A stretch of 64,000 nucleotides of DNA from contig JARUHG010000004.1 in NCBI GenBank assembly GCA_031216755.1, forward strand, positions 62,001 through 126,000, given 5' to 3'. Positions 20,275 through 29,659 of this stretch are shown piece by piece (position 1 is the first letter of the stretch; every line of letters starts with the position of its first letter). The DNA is from Lysobacter arvi (GTDB lineage Bacteria > Pseudomonadota > Gammaproteobacteria > Xanthomonadales > Xanthomonadaceae). Below the pieces are notes generated by a model. The model worked only from the letters and a program-made list of their open reading frames with translations, was not told where the DNA came from and did not search any database. The translations under genes and the position numbers were made by a program.

Positions 20275-21171
20275 ATGTTCGTTCCCTGCCCGCATTGCGG
20301 ATTCCTGGTCGCGCTCATCGTCCGCCCCGACGGTGCGCCGCAACGCTGTCCGCGTTGCGACGGACTCGTGCACGACGACGCGCCAGCGGACGCGCGCATC
20401 GACGACACCGCCGCGATCGCCGACGACACCGCGCGCGAGGACGCGCCGTCGAACGACGCGCCCGTCGCGGCGTCGTCCGACACGAACGCCGACGCCGCGA
20501 CGCGAATCGTTACGTCCGAAACCAGCCAGGACGATGCGGCGATCGGGCACGACGCATCGAGCCCATCGCCTGCGCCGAGCTACGAAGACGCGATCGCCGC
20601 GGCGACGCTCGGCGGCACGCCCGCGCGGCCGGCCCGGCGGGCGGCGCGTCCGCGTCGCAAAGGCGCGCCGAGCTTCGCGCGCCACGGCGCGCAACCGGCA
20701 TCGGCACGCACGCACTGGGGCTGGTACGCAGGGATCGCTGCACTGGCCGTGGTATTCGCGTTGCAGTTATTGCTTGCTCAGCGACATGAACTCGCCGCCG
20801 ATCCGCGCTGGCGGCCGCTCGTCGAAGGCGCATGCGGCGTGTTGCGCTGCGACGTACCGCCGTGGCGCGAGCCTGCGGCGTTCACGATGCTCCAGCGCAG
20901 CGTACGACCGCAGCCGAATGCAGCCGGCGTACTCGCGGTGGATGCCAGTTTCCGCAACGATGCGCGTTGGCCGCAGCCTTGGCCGACGCTGGTGTTGAGC
21001 CTGTCCGACGTGGATGGCCGGCCGGTGGGCGTGCGTGCGTTCGCCCCGGCTGAATACCGCGGCACGCATCGTGCCGGCGACCGGTTGTTGCCCGGCCAGA
21101 GCGCCAACGTGACGTTCCAGGTCGTCGAACCGGCACCGCGAATCGTGGCATTCACGTTCGACTTCCGCTGA
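20275..21171 (+). CDS. Zinc-ribbon/DUF3426 membrane protein
   Basis: 298 aa. Opens with a zinc ribbon (C5-x2-C8 and C25-x2-C28 in VPCPHCGF and QRCPRCDG), continues with a long acidic Asp/Ala/Thr-rich linker (about 35-120), then one membrane span (about 145-163) and a DUF3426 domain ending in [19 protein letters not shown]. The gene lies between prmA and fis, where the same family sits in Pseudomonas and other Xanthomonadaceae. Function unknown; the layout suggests a cytoplasmic zinc head tethered to the membrane. Confidence 0.85.
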   Translation: MFVPCPHCGFLVALIVRPDGAPQRCPRCDGLVHDDAPADARIDDTAAIADDTAREDAPSNDAPVAASSDTNADAATRIVTSETSQDDAAIGHDASSPSPAPSYEDAIAAATLGGTPARPARRAARPRRKGAPSFARHGAQPASARTHWGWYAGIAALAVVFALQLLLAQRHELAADPRWRPLVEGACGVLRCDVPPWREPAAFTMLQRSVRPQPNAAGVLAVDASFRNDARWPQPWPTLVLSLSDVDGRPVGVRAFAPAEYRGTHRAGDRLLPGQSANVTFQVVEPAPRIVAFTFDFR

Positions 21172-21269
21172 CGCCAGCGCATCATTGGCGCCTGCGACGG
21201 ACGCACGCTAGACTCGCCCTCCCGCCGATCCCGCACCGGGCCGGATCGCGCGAAGACTGGGGATCCCGC

Positions 21270-21542
21270 TTGAACGCCGCGACCGACCGAAACGACATCG
21301 CACGACCCGCGCCGCGCGTGCCGCTGCGCGATCATGTCGCCACGTCGATCCGTCGTTTCCTCGGCGACCTGGACGGCCACGGCACGGAGAATCTCTACGA
21401 GATCGCGCTGCGCGAACTCGAGATCCCGCTGTTCGTCGAAGTGCTGCAGCACTGCGACGGCAACCAGAGCCGCGCCGCATCGATGCTCGGCATCCATCGC
21501 GCCACCCTGCGCAAGAAGCTGCGCGAATACGGCCTGGATTGA
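21270..21542 (+). CDS. fis: Nucleoid-associated regulator Fis
   Basis: 90 aa, slightly shorter than E. coli Fis (98). The C-terminal helix-turn-helix is well conserved: [20 protein letters not shown] followed by [17 protein letters not shown]. The N-terminal beta-arm region is divergent. It is a dimeric DNA-bending protein acting on rRNA promoters, recombination and nucleoid structure. It precedes purH after a repeat-bearing spacer, as in other gammaproteobacteria that keep the fis-purH-purD order. Confidence 0.95.
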   Translation: MNAATDRNDIARPAPRVPLRDHVATSIRRFLGDLDGHGTENLYEIALRELEIPLFVEVLQHCDGNQSRAASMLGIHRATLRKKLREYGLD

Positions 21543-21615
21543 GCGCGACATTCGAGGCGTCGTTCGCTCTGGTTGCTGCTGAATTCCCGCGTTTTGCAGT
21601 CACCATGCTTTTGCT

Positions 21616-21735
21616 GTCATCCCCGCGAAGGCGGGGATCCATGCCCGCACGCCTCACCTTCTTCGGAGGGCCTGACGCTTCTGATCGCCTACGCGGGAAT
21701 GACGGCCTTGAAGCGCCACGTCCTCGCGGGAATGG
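21616..21735. repeat. GTCATCCC/CGCGGGAATGAC extragenic palindrome, copy 1
   Basis: gtcatccccgcg (21616-21627) pairs with cgcgggaatgac (21692-21703), with an inner ccccgc..gcgggg hairpin at 21621-21635 and a third cgcgggaatgg at about 21725. Related copies are at 23442-23541 and 40298-40323. This word is a common dispersed repeat in Xanthomonadaceae genomes. It fills most of the 280-base fis-purH gap. Confidence 0.75.
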
Positions 21736-21822
21736 CGGCGTCAAGGCAACCGTGCTTCGCACGCCGGGCCCGCCCAGCCCCGCTGCGTATAATTCCCAGC
21801 TCCCGCCGCACGCTGCCTTCCC

Positions 21823-23412
21823 ATGACTTCCGAACTCCTGTCCGGCCCGCCGGTCACCGTCCGCCGCGCCCTGCTGTCCGTGTCCGACAAGACGGGCCTG
21901 ATCGAACTGGCGCGCTCGCTGCACGCGCTGAACGTCGAACTGCTGTCCACCGGCGGCACCGCGAAGGCGATCCGCGACGCCGGGCTGCCGGTGAAGGACG
22001 TCAGCGACGTCACCGGGTTCCCGGAAATGATGGACGGCCGCGTCAAGACGCTGCATCCGATCGTGCACGGCGGACTGCTGGGCCGCGCCGGCATCGACGA
22101 AGCGGTGATGGCGCAGCACGGCATCGGCGCGATCGACCTGCTCGTGCTGAACCTGTATCCGTTCGAAAAGGTCTCGGTCGATCCGGCCAGCACGCTGGAA
22201 GACATCATCGAGAACATCGACATCGGCGGCCCCGCGATGCTGCGGTCGGCGGCGAAGAACTTCGCACGCGTCGCCGTGGCCACCGATCCCGCGCAGTACG
22301 ACGCGCTGGTCGCCGAAATGAACGCCAACAACGGCGCGATTTCCGGCAAGACGCGTTTCGCGCTGTCGGTCGCCGCGTTCAACCGCGTCGCGCAGTACGA
22401 CGCGCGCATCAGCGATTACCTGTCGTCGATCAATGTGGAGGACGGTTCGCGCGCGGCGTTCTCCGCGCAGGCGAACGGCAGCTTCGTGAAGGTGATGGAT
22501 CTGCGCTACGGCGAAAACCCGCACCAGGCCGGCGCGTTCTATCGCGACCTGTGGCCGGTGCCGGGCACGCTGGCGACGTTCACGCAGCTGCAGGGCAAGG
22601 AACTCAGCTACAACAACCTCGCCGATGCCGATGCCGCGTGGGAATGCGTGCGCCAGTTCGAGCGCCCCGCGTGCGTGATCGTGAAGCACGCCAATCCGTG
22701 CGGCGTGGCCGAAGGCGTGGCCTGTGGCGACGCGTACGAACTCGCGTACGCGACCGATCCGACCTCCGCGTTCGGCGGCATCCTCGCGTTCAACACGAAG
22801 CTCGATGCGGCCACGACCAAGGCGATCCTCGACCGCCAGTTCGTCGAAGTGTTGATCGCGCCGGATTACGAGGAAGGCGCGCTCGACTACGCGCGCAAGA
22901 AGGCGAACGTGCGCGTGCTGCGCATCCCGCACGGCGAAGGCCGCAACAACGTCGACGTCAAGCGCGTGGGCTCGGGCCTGCTGATGCAGACCGCCGACAT
23001 CCGCGAAGTCACGCGCGAGGAGCTGAAGGTCGTCACGAAGATCGCGCCGACCAAGGAGCAGCTGGACGACCTGCTGTTCGCCTGGCGCGTGGCGAAGTTC
23101 GTCAAGTCCAACGCGATCGTCTATGCGAAGGACCACCGCACCATCGGCGTGGGCGCGGGCCAGATGAGCCGCGTGTACTCGGCGCGCATCGCCGGCATCA
23201 AGGCCAACGACGCGGGCCTGGTGGTGCCGGGCTCGGTGATGGCGTCGGACGCCTTCTTCCCGTTCCGCGACGGCATCGACGCCGCCGCCGAAGCCGGCAT
23301 CAAGGCCGTGATCCAGCCGGGCGGCTCGATGCGCGACAACGAAGTCATCGCCGCGGCCGACGAACATGGCCTGGCGATGGTGTTCACTGGCGTACGGCAC
23401 TTCCGCCACTGA
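21823..23412 (+). CDS. purH: Bifunctional AICAR formyltransferase/IMP cyclohydrolase
   Basis: 529 aa, full length. The N-terminal IMP cyclohydrolase part has [32 protein letters not shown] and [17 protein letters not shown]; the C-terminal transformylase has the catalytic [11 protein letters not shown] and ends [14 protein letters not shown]. It performs the last two steps of IMP synthesis. A TATAAT at 21788-21793 is a possible -10 box 30 bases before the ATG, without a good -35. Confidence 0.98.
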   Translation: MTSELLSGPPVTVRRALLSVSDKTGLIELARSLHALNVELLSTGGTAKAIRDAGLPVKDVSDVTGFPEMMDGRVKTLHPIVHGGLLGRAGIDEAVMAQHGIGAIDLLVLNLYPFEKVSVDPASTLEDIIENIDIGGPAMLRSAAKNFARVAVATDPAQYDALVAEMNANNGAISGKTRFALSVAAFNRVAQYDARISDYLSSINVEDGSRAAFSAQANGSFVKVMDLRYGENPHQAGAFYRDLWPVPGTLATFTQLQGKELSYNNLADADAAWECVRQFERPACVIVKHANPCGVAEGVACGDAYELAYATDPTSAFGGILAFNTKLDAATTKAILDRQFVEVLIAPDYEEGALDYARKKANVRVLRIPHGEGRNNVDVKRVGSGLLMQTADIREVTREELKVVTKIAPTKEQLDDLLFAWRVAKFVKSNAIVYAKDHRTIGVGAGQMSRVYSARIAGIKANDAGLVVPGSVMASDAFFPFRDGIDAAAEAGIKAVIQPGGSMRDNEVIAAADEHGLAMVFTGVRHFRH

Positions 23413-23441
23413 TCCGGGGTTCGGGAAAGCGTTTCATCGTC

Positions 23442-23541
23442 GTCATCCCGGCGAAAGCCGGGACCCAGGCCCGTATCGCCGGGGCGCTCCCTCATCGGCG
23501 AACCGTATGACCGCCATTCCCGCGAACACGGGAATCGATGC
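23442..23541. repeat. GTCATCCC-type extragenic palindrome, copy 2
   Basis: gtcatcccggcgaaagccgg (hairpin cccggc/gccggg) at 23442-23461 followed by gaccca, and a second hairpin attcccgcgaacacgggaat at 23516-23535. It resembles the copy at 21616-21735 in order and wording and lies just after purH, so the two flank that gene. Confidence 0.7.
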
Positions 23542-23688
23542 TCGGCGCCATCAAGTCGCCCGGGTAAGCGCAGCGCACCCGGGAACGGGAGCGGTGCCCT
23601 CGCCCGCACACACGCGCTTCGACACCGCCGCCCTTACCCCGCCGTAACCGCCGGTCCGCCAAACTGAACCCACACGCCCGGAGGCTCT

Positions 23689-24189
23689 ATGTGGATCCGC
23701 ACCGAAACCCATGACGATCACGCGGCGATCCGCGAACTGCTTGGCGAGGCGTTCGCCGAATCCGACGGCAAGGGGCGCATCGAGCAGCGCATCGTCGACG
23801 AGCTCCGCCGCGACGGCGAGCTCAGCCTGTGCCTGGTGGCCGACATCGACGGCCGCATTGCCGGCGTGGCGGTGTTCTCGCCGGTCGCCATCGAAGGCGC
23901 GAACGCCTGGTACGGCCTGGGCCCGGTCGCCGTCGCGCCGCGCGACCAGGGCAACGGCGTGGGCACTGCGCTGATCCGCGCCGGCCTGGCCGAGCTCGGC
24001 GATCGGGGCGCGGCCGGCTGCGTCGTGCTGGGCGAGCCGGCGTACTACGCGCGCTTCGGATTCCGCAACGACGGCGAGCTGCGCTACGCCGATGCGCCGC
24101 CGGAGTACTTCCTGTCGTTGCCGTTCAAGGACGATGGCGCGAAGGGCGACGTGCGCTATCACCCTTCGTTTTCCGCCGCGTCGCACTGA
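23689..24189 (+). CDS. GNAT family N-acetyltransferase (YhbS-like)
   Basis: 166 aa. The acetyl-CoA binding motif is GLGPVAVAPRDQGNGVGTALIRAGLAEL (about 80-108), followed by VVLGEPAYYARFGF, which is typical of the COG3153/YhbS group. Substrate unknown. It is one of two genes inserted between purH and purD; the downstream neighbour is on the opposite strand with 18 bases between stop codons. Confidence 0.88.
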   Translation: MWIRTETHDDHAAIRELLGEAFAESDGKGRIEQRIVDELRRDGELSLCLVADIDGRIAGVAVFSPVAIEGANAWYGLGPVAVAPRDQGNGVGTALIRAGLAELGDRGAAGCVVLGEPAYYARFGFRNDGELRYADAPPEYFLSLPFKDDGAKGDVRYHPSFSAASH

Positions 24190-24207
24190 CGCGGTACGCG
24201 CGCGTGG

Positions 24208-25665
24208 TCATCCGCGCGGCGGCTGCTGTTCCTTCCAGATCTCGTGGTCCACGCCGTCGCCCAGTTCCGGGTACTGCGCGATGTGGAATGTCGGCGAGCG
24301 GCCTTCGGACAGCTGGCGGTCGTAATCGCGGGTGAGCTTGATGACCACGCCGGAGAGCATGACGAGGGCGGCCAGGTTGATCGACGCCATCAGCGCCATC
24401 GCGGCGTCCGCGGCATCCCACACCAGCTGCACCTTCGAGTACACGCCCCACACGATCACCGCCAGCGCGGCCACGCGCAGCGCGAGCAGGCTCCAGCGCC
24501 CGCCGCCGAGGTACAGCAGGTTGCTCTCGGCGTACGAATAGTTGCCGATGATGGTGGTGAAGGCGAAGAAGAACAGCGCGATCGCCACGAAATACGTGCC
24601 CCACTCGCCGAAGAACACGGTCATGGCGTTCTGGGTGATCTGCACGCCGTCGCCGCCCTGCCCCAACACGCCGGACAGCAGGATCACGAAGCCGGTGGCC
24701 GAGCAGATCAGCAGCGTGTCGATGAACACGCCCAGCGACTGCACGAAGCCCTGGCTCGACGGGTGATGCGGCACCGGCGTGGCCGCGGCGGCGACGTTCG
24801 GCGCGCTGCCCATGCCGGCCTCGTTGGAATACAGGCCGCGCTTGACGCCCTGCAGCATCGCCACCGCGATCGCACCGAACAGGCCGCCCGCTGCCGCATC
24901 CAGGCCGAACGCGCTGCGCAGCACGGTCGCGAGCACGTCCGGCACCTGCCCCAGGTGCGTCACCACCACCCACGCGGCCAGGCCCAGATAGCCTACGGAC
25001 ATGAACGGCACGACCCATTCGGCGAACCGCGCCACCGTGCGCAGCCCGCCGAAGATGATCACCGCCGTGAGCAGCACCAGGCCGGTCGCGATCTGCGCCT
25101 GGCTGAAGCCGAACGCGCTGCGCAGCGATTGCGCCATCGCATTGGCGTGCACGCTGCTGAAGACCAGCCCGTAGGTGAGCAGCAGGCACAGCGCGAAGGC
25201 CACCGCCATCCACTTCTTCTTCAGCCCGCGCGCCATGTAGTACGACGGCCCGCCGCGGTACTGGCCGTTCTCGTCGCGCACCTTGTACAGCTGCGCCAGC
25301 GCGCTCTCCGCGTACGCCGTCGCCATGCCGAGCACCGCGGTGCACCACATCCAGAACAGCGCGCCCGGGCCGCCCACGCTGAGCGCGATCGCCACGCCGG
25401 CGAGGTTGCCCGTGCCCACGCGCGAGGCCAGCGAGGTACACAGCGCCTGGAACGGCGAGATGCCGGCGTTGTCGCCGTCGGTGCCGCGCCCGATGACGTG
25501 CAGCATGTGCGGGAAGCGCCGCACCTGCACGAAGCGCAGGCGCACCGTGAAGTACAGGCCGACCGCCAGCAGGCCGTAGACCAGCACGTAGTCCCACAGG
25601 ACCTTGTTGATCAGGCCGATCACGGGCGACAACAACGTTTCGATCAGGTGCGCAACGGCTTCCAT
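24208..25665 (-). CDS. Alanine/glycine:cation symporter (AGCS family)
   Basis: 485 aa with about ten membrane segments. Signatures: FQALCTSLASRVGTGNLAGV near residue 75-95, GGPGALFWMWCTAVLGMAT, and GLYSNEAGMGSAPNVAAAAT near 280. It imports alanine or glycine with sodium in characterised members (AlsT/DagA). It stands alone on the minus strand and is divergent from purD. Confidence 0.93.
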   Translation of the reverse strand: MEAVAHLIETLLSPVIGLINKVLWDYVLVYGLLAVGLYFTVRLRFVQVRRFPHMLHVIGRGTDGDNAGISPFQALCTSLASRVGTGNLAGVAIALSVGGPGALFWMWCTAVLGMATAYAESALAQLYKVRDENGQYRGGPSYYMARGLKKKWMAVAFALCLLLTYGLVFSSVHANAMAQSLRSAFGFSQAQIATGLVLLTAVIIFGGLRTVARFAEWVVPFMSVGYLGLAAWVVVTHLGQVPDVLATVLRSAFGLDAAAGGLFGAIAVAMLQGVKRGLYSNEAGMGSAPNVAAAATPVPHHPSSQGFVQSLGVFIDTLLICSATGFVILLSGVLGQGGDGVQITQNAMTVFFGEWGTYFVAIALFFFAFTTIIGNYSYAESNLLYLGGGRWSLLALRVAALAVIVWGVYSKVQLVWDAADAAMALMASINLAALVMLSGVVIKLTRDYDRQLSEGRSPTFHIAQYPELGDGVDHEIWKEQQPPRG

Positions 25666-25854
25666 CGGGTCTTCCTGTGGGGGCGCTGTCCCGCCGCGCG
25701 GCCTTCTGGAGGGGCCGGACGCGTGAGGACGTCGCCGAATGGCATCCCGCGCTCACGGGCGCGGGTGGGCGATGGTACCAGCCGGGTCGCGGCGCCCCGC
25801 CGTGGTCCGTAAAATCGAGGCCCTTACGCAGGCCATCCAGCAGGAGCGCGAAGC

Positions 25855-27153
25855 ATGAAAGTCCTCGTCATCGGTTCCGGCGGTCGCGAGCACGCCCTGG
25901 CCTGGAAACTGGCGCAGTCCCGCCGCGTGAGCGAGGTCCTCGTCGCGCCGGGCAACGCCGGCACCGCGACCGAAGCCAAGTGCCGCAACGTGGACGTGCC
26001 CGCTTCCGACATCGACGGCCTGCTCGCGCTCGTCGAACGCGAAGGCGTCAGCGTGACCGTCGTCGGCCCCGAAGGCCCGCTGGTGAACGGCGTGGTGGAC
26101 CGCTTCCGCGAACGGAACCACCGCATCTTCGGGCCGACCGCCGCCGCCGCGCAGCTGGAAGGCAGCAAGGCGTACGCGAAGCACTTCCTCGCGCGCCACG
26201 GCATTCCCACCGCGCACTACGCCGTGTTCACCGAAGCCGACGCGGCGCTCGAATACGTCCAGGAGAAGGGCGCGCCCATCGTCATCAAGGCCGACGGCCT
26301 GGCGGCGGGCAAGGGCGTGATCGTCGCGATGACCCTGGCCGAGGCCGAAGCGGCCATCACCGACATGCTCTCCGACTACGCCTTCGGTGCGGCCGGCGCG
26401 CGCGTGGTGATCGAGGAATTCCTGGAAGGCGAGGAGGCCAGCTTCATCTCGATGGTGGACGGCAGGACCGCGCTGCCGATGGCCACGAGCCAGGACCACA
26501 AGCGCGTCGGCGACGGCGACACCGGCCCGAACACGGGCGGCATGGGCGCGTACTCGCCCGCGCCGGTGGTCACGCCCGAAGTGCACGCACGGATCATGCG
26601 CGAAGTCGTCGAGCCCACGGTGCGTGGCATGGCCGCCGACGGCATTCCATTCACCGGCTTCCTCTACGCCGGACTGATGATCGACAAGAACGGCGCGCCG
26701 AAGGTCATCGAATACAACGTGCGCTTCGGCGATCCGGAGACGCAGCCGGTGATGCTGCGCCTGCGCTCGGACCTGCTGGACCTGGTGGAAGCGGCCATCG
26801 ACGAACGCCTCGGCAAGGCGAACGCGCAGTGGGATCCGCGTCCGTCGCTGGGCGTGGTGATGGCCGCCGAGCACTACCCTGGCACGCCGCGCCTCGGCGA
26901 CGTGATCAACAGCTGGGACGCGCCGGAAGTGGACGACGTCAAGGTCTTCCATGCCGGCACCAAGCTGGAGGGCGAGCACGTCGTCACCGCCGGCGGCCGC
27001 GTGCTGTGCGTCTGCGCGCTGGGCGACACCGTCGCCGACGCGCAGCACAAGGCCTACGAAGCGGTGGCCGGCATTTCCTGGCACGGCGAATTCCACCGCC
27101 ACGACATCGGCTGGCGCGCGATCGAGCGCGAGCGGGCGGTAGAGCCGGCTTGA
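25855..27153 (+). CDS. purD: Phosphoribosylamine-glycine ligase
   Basis: 432 aa, standard. MKVLVIGSGGREHALAWKLA at the N-terminus, the ATP-grasp core PIVIKADGLAAGKGVIVA (about 140-158), SQDHKRVGDGDTGPNTGGMG and EYNVRFGDPETQPVMLRL. It joins glycine to phosphoribosylamine in the second step of purine synthesis. AGGAG lies upstream of the ATG. It is separated from purH by two unrelated genes. Confidence 0.98.
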   Translation: MKVLVIGSGGREHALAWKLAQSRRVSEVLVAPGNAGTATEAKCRNVDVPASDIDGLLALVEREGVSVTVVGPEGPLVNGVVDRFRERNHRIFGPTAAAAQLEGSKAYAKHFLARHGIPTAHYAVFTEADAALEYVQEKGAPIVIKADGLAAGKGVIVAMTLAEAEAAITDMLSDYAFGAAGARVVIEEFLEGEEASFISMVDGRTALPMATSQDHKRVGDGDTGPNTGGMGAYSPAPVVTPEVHARIMREVVEPTVRGMAADGIPFTGFLYAGLMIDKNGAPKVIEYNVRFGDPETQPVMLRLRSDLLDLVEAAIDERLGKANAQWDPRPSLGVVMAAEHYPGTPRLGDVINSWDAPEVDDVKVFHAGTKLEGEHVVTAGGRVLCVCALGDTVADAQHKAYEAVAGISWHGEFHRHDIGWRAIERERAVEPA

Positions 27154-27183
27154 AAGGCGGCTGACTTTCCGCTCGCGGGCTTG

Positions 27184-27210
27184 AGCCCCTCTCCGAACGG
27201 GAGAGGGGCT
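27184..27210. repeat. AGCCCCTCTCC hairpin
   Basis: Perfect 11-bp inverted repeat agcccctctcc/ggagaggggct with a five-base loop, followed by gggtgagggg. This wording is a frequent dispersed intergenic hairpin in Xanthomonadaceae. It sits between convergent purD and a small minus-strand gene and may work as a bidirectional transcript end, although there is no T-run. Confidence 0.7.
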
Positions 27211-27290
27211 GGGTGAGGGGAACGGAGCGATAGCGGCGACCGACTCGAACGCACCGCGCTGCGGGTTTCGGTCTCCAATCAACACTCACG

Positions 27291-27563
27291 TCACGCCGCC
27301 CCCTCCTCCGGCGCCGGCGTCAACTTCACCACGACCTCCTCCAGCTCCGCGATGACGCGTTCGAGCGCATCGTAGAACTCGGCCTGCCGCGTCATCAGAT
27401 CCTCGATGTTGCCGGCTTCCTTCAATTTCGCCAGCTCGCCGTCGAACAACAGCCACTGGGCGGTGAGCCGTTCCACGTTGCCTTTTGCGTAATGCCGCAT
27501 CTCCTTGAGCTGCAGCAGCGTGTCGTGGACGTGGTCGAGCGGAGACTTGGTGTCGGACGACAT
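27291..27563 (-). CDS. Small helical hypothetical protein
   Basis: 90 aa. AGGAGG lies six bases before the ATG at 27563, which settles the start although the frame is open further upstream. The protein (MSSDTKSPLDHVHDTLLQL...) is charged and almost wholly helical, with heptad-like spacing in LKEAGNIEDLMTRQAEFYDA and VIAELEEVVVKL, suggesting a coiled coil. No membrane segment, signal or family was recognised. It is divergent from the serine hydrolase gene. Confidence 0.7.
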   Translation of the reverse strand: MSSDTKSPLDHVHDTLLQLKEMRHYAKGNVERLTAQWLLFDGELAKLKEAGNIEDLMTRQAEFYDALERVIAELEEVVVKLTPAPEEGAA

Positions 27564-27727
27564 GACGACCTCCTGAGGGGAACCGCGCCCGCAGCGTAGC
27601 CACGCACGGGTGAACCGGCCGAAAAAACGGACGGCAAGCGCCCGTTCGGCCTCGTGACGAAGGACACACGCGCCCGTGCCGCCATCGCCCGACACTGGCC
27701 ACTGCCACCGCAAGGCCGCACACCGAC

Positions 27728-29560
27728 GTGAACACCGGAACGTTCCAGTCAGCGCTGCGTCGCCTCGCCTGCGTGTTCGCACTGTCGGCACTTTCCACGC
27801 TCGCCAGCGCCGCGACGCCCGCCCTTCGCGATGGGATGGCGCAGGAACTGCAAGCGCAGGGCATGCCGGGTGCCGTGTGGTCGACGCTGATCGACGACAC
27901 GATCTCCGCCGACGCCGCCGGCGCCCGCGATGTGCGAAGCGGTGCGCCGATGCAGGCCGGCGACCGCGTGCACGTCGGCTCCGTCGCCAAGACGCTGCTT
28001 GCGACCGGCGTGCTTCGGCTGATCACGCAGGGCAAGCTCGCGCTGGATGCGCCGGTCGGCCCGCTGCTGCCCGGCATCGAATTCGACAACCCGTGGGCTG
28101 CCACGGATCCGATCCGCATCCGTCACCTGCTCGACCACACGGCCGGCCTGGACGACGTGCGCTTCTCGCAGGCGTTCACCCTCGTTCCGCGCGAGGACAC
28201 GCCGCTGCGCAACGCGTTCGAAGGGCGCGGCCCGCTGCGCGTGCGCAGTCGTCCCGGCGCGCGGCACTCGTACTCGAACACCGGCTACACGCTGCTGGGC
28301 ATGGTGATCGAGCGCCTCACCGGCGCGCGCTACGAGACCTACCTCGACGCCCACCTGCTTGCGCCGCTGCGGATGCACGACAGCACGTTCGCGTTCACCA
28401 CGCAGGACGGCGAACGCGCGGATCCGCGGCTCGCGATGGGGCACTTCGAGAACGGCGCCACGCACGCGGCCGTGCCCAGCTATATCCGCCCCGCCGGTCA
28501 GTTCACGACCACCGCCACCGACATGGCGCGGCTCGCGCGATTCCTGATGAGCGACGGCCGCATCGACGGCGTGCCGTTCATCGACGCGGCCCTGCTTCGC
28601 GCGATGGGCGAGCCGCTGGCCACCGAAGCCGCCGATGCCGGCTTGCGCGTCGGCTACGGACTCGGCCTGTCCACGCGCGACCGCCACGGCGCCGTCGGCC
28701 GCTGCCACGGCGGGAGCACCGTCGGCTATCGCGCGATGCTGTGTCTGTTCCCACGCGAACAGCGCGCGTTCTTCGTCGCCGTGAACGCCGACATCGAGGG
28801 CGTGGATTACGGCCGACTGGATAAACGCCTGATCGAAGCGCTCGGCCTGCCGCCGCTGCCGACGCAGGGCGCGGCCGCGAAGCCCGCGAATCTCGACGTC
28901 TGGGAAGGCATCTACATCCCCGCACCGAACCGCTTCGCGAGTCTGGAACTGCTGGACACCACGCTGAACTTCGTGCGCGTGACGGGCGATGGCGATGCGC
29001 TGCGCTTCGCGCCGTTCCAGTCCGGCGAGCTCGTGCTGCATCCGGTGGGCGATCACTTGCTGCGTGCGCCCGACCGCACCCTTGCTTCGCACGCCCTCGT
29101 CACCACGCGCGATGGCCGCCGCGCGATCAGCACCGGCCTGCAAACCTACGAACGCGCACCGCTCGCGCGCATGATGCTGTTGTGGGCCAGCCTGATCGCC
29201 GGACTCGCCGGCTGCGCGTGGCTGCTCGGCTCCCGCCTGATCGCACTGCTCCGCCGCCGAACCGCCCGCCACCGTGCCGTGCTGATCCCCTTCGCCGGCA
29301 CGCTCGCCCTGCTGCTCCCGATCCCGTTCTTCTACCGCCAATCCTTCCTGCAACTGGGCGACCTGACCCTCGCGAGCGCATTGCTCGCGACCGTCACCGC
29401 GCTATGGCCGCTGACGCTGCTCGCCGGCCTCATCGTCGCGCTGCGCAGCCGCCCGTGGTCGGCACGCCCCGCGCTCGACGCCATCGCGATGGCCGCGGTG
29501 CTGCAGTGGACGTGCGTGCTCGCGTGGTGGGGACTGGTGCCGTTGCGGATGTGGGGGTGA
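27728..29560 (+). CDS. Beta-lactamase-fold serine hydrolase with C-terminal membrane domain
   Basis: 610 aa. GTG start at 27728 is chosen because it provides a signal peptide (residues about 8-29). Class C beta-lactamase/penicillin-binding motifs are complete: S85-V-A-K88, Y182-S-N184 and H327-G-G329. After a linker domain (about 375-475) come about four membrane segments (first near 478-505). Such proteins are esterases or D-amino-acid peptidases; the membrane tail suggests the catalytic domain faces the periplasm. It is not adjacent to a resistance regulator. Confidence 0.88.
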   Translation: MNTGTFQSALRRLACVFALSALSTLASAATPALRDGMAQELQAQGMPGAVWSTLIDDTISADAAGARDVRSGAPMQAGDRVHVGSVAKTLLATGVLRLITQGKLALDAPVGPLLPGIEFDNPWAATDPIRIRHLLDHTAGLDDVRFSQAFTLVPREDTPLRNAFEGRGPLRVRSRPGARHSYSNTGYTLLGMVIERLTGARYETYLDAHLLAPLRMHDSTFAFTTQDGERADPRLAMGHFENGATHAAVPSYIRPAGQFTTTATDMARLARFLMSDGRIDGVPFIDAALLRAMGEPLATEAADAGLRVGYGLGLSTRDRHGAVGRCHGGSTVGYRAMLCLFPREQRAFFVAVNADIEGVDYGRLDKRLIEALGLPPLPTQGAAAKPANLDVWEGIYIPAPNRFASLELLDTTLNFVRVTGDGDALRFAPFQSGELVLHPVGDHLLRAPDRTLASHALVTTRDGRRAISTGLQTYERAPLARMMLLWASLIAGLAGCAWLLGSRLIALLRRRTARHRAVLIPFAGTLALLLPIPFFYRQSFLQLGDLTLASALLATVTALWPLTLLAGLIVALRSRPWSARPALDAIAMAAVLQWTCVLAWWGLVPLRMWG

Positions 29561-29659
29561 GCGCGCCTCTCGCATCCGCCATGATCGCGACGCGCGCCAC
29601 TTCCTTCCTACTCCGTTTCGTCGCCCTTTCGTGGCTGAACGGCCAGGACGAACGATGGT

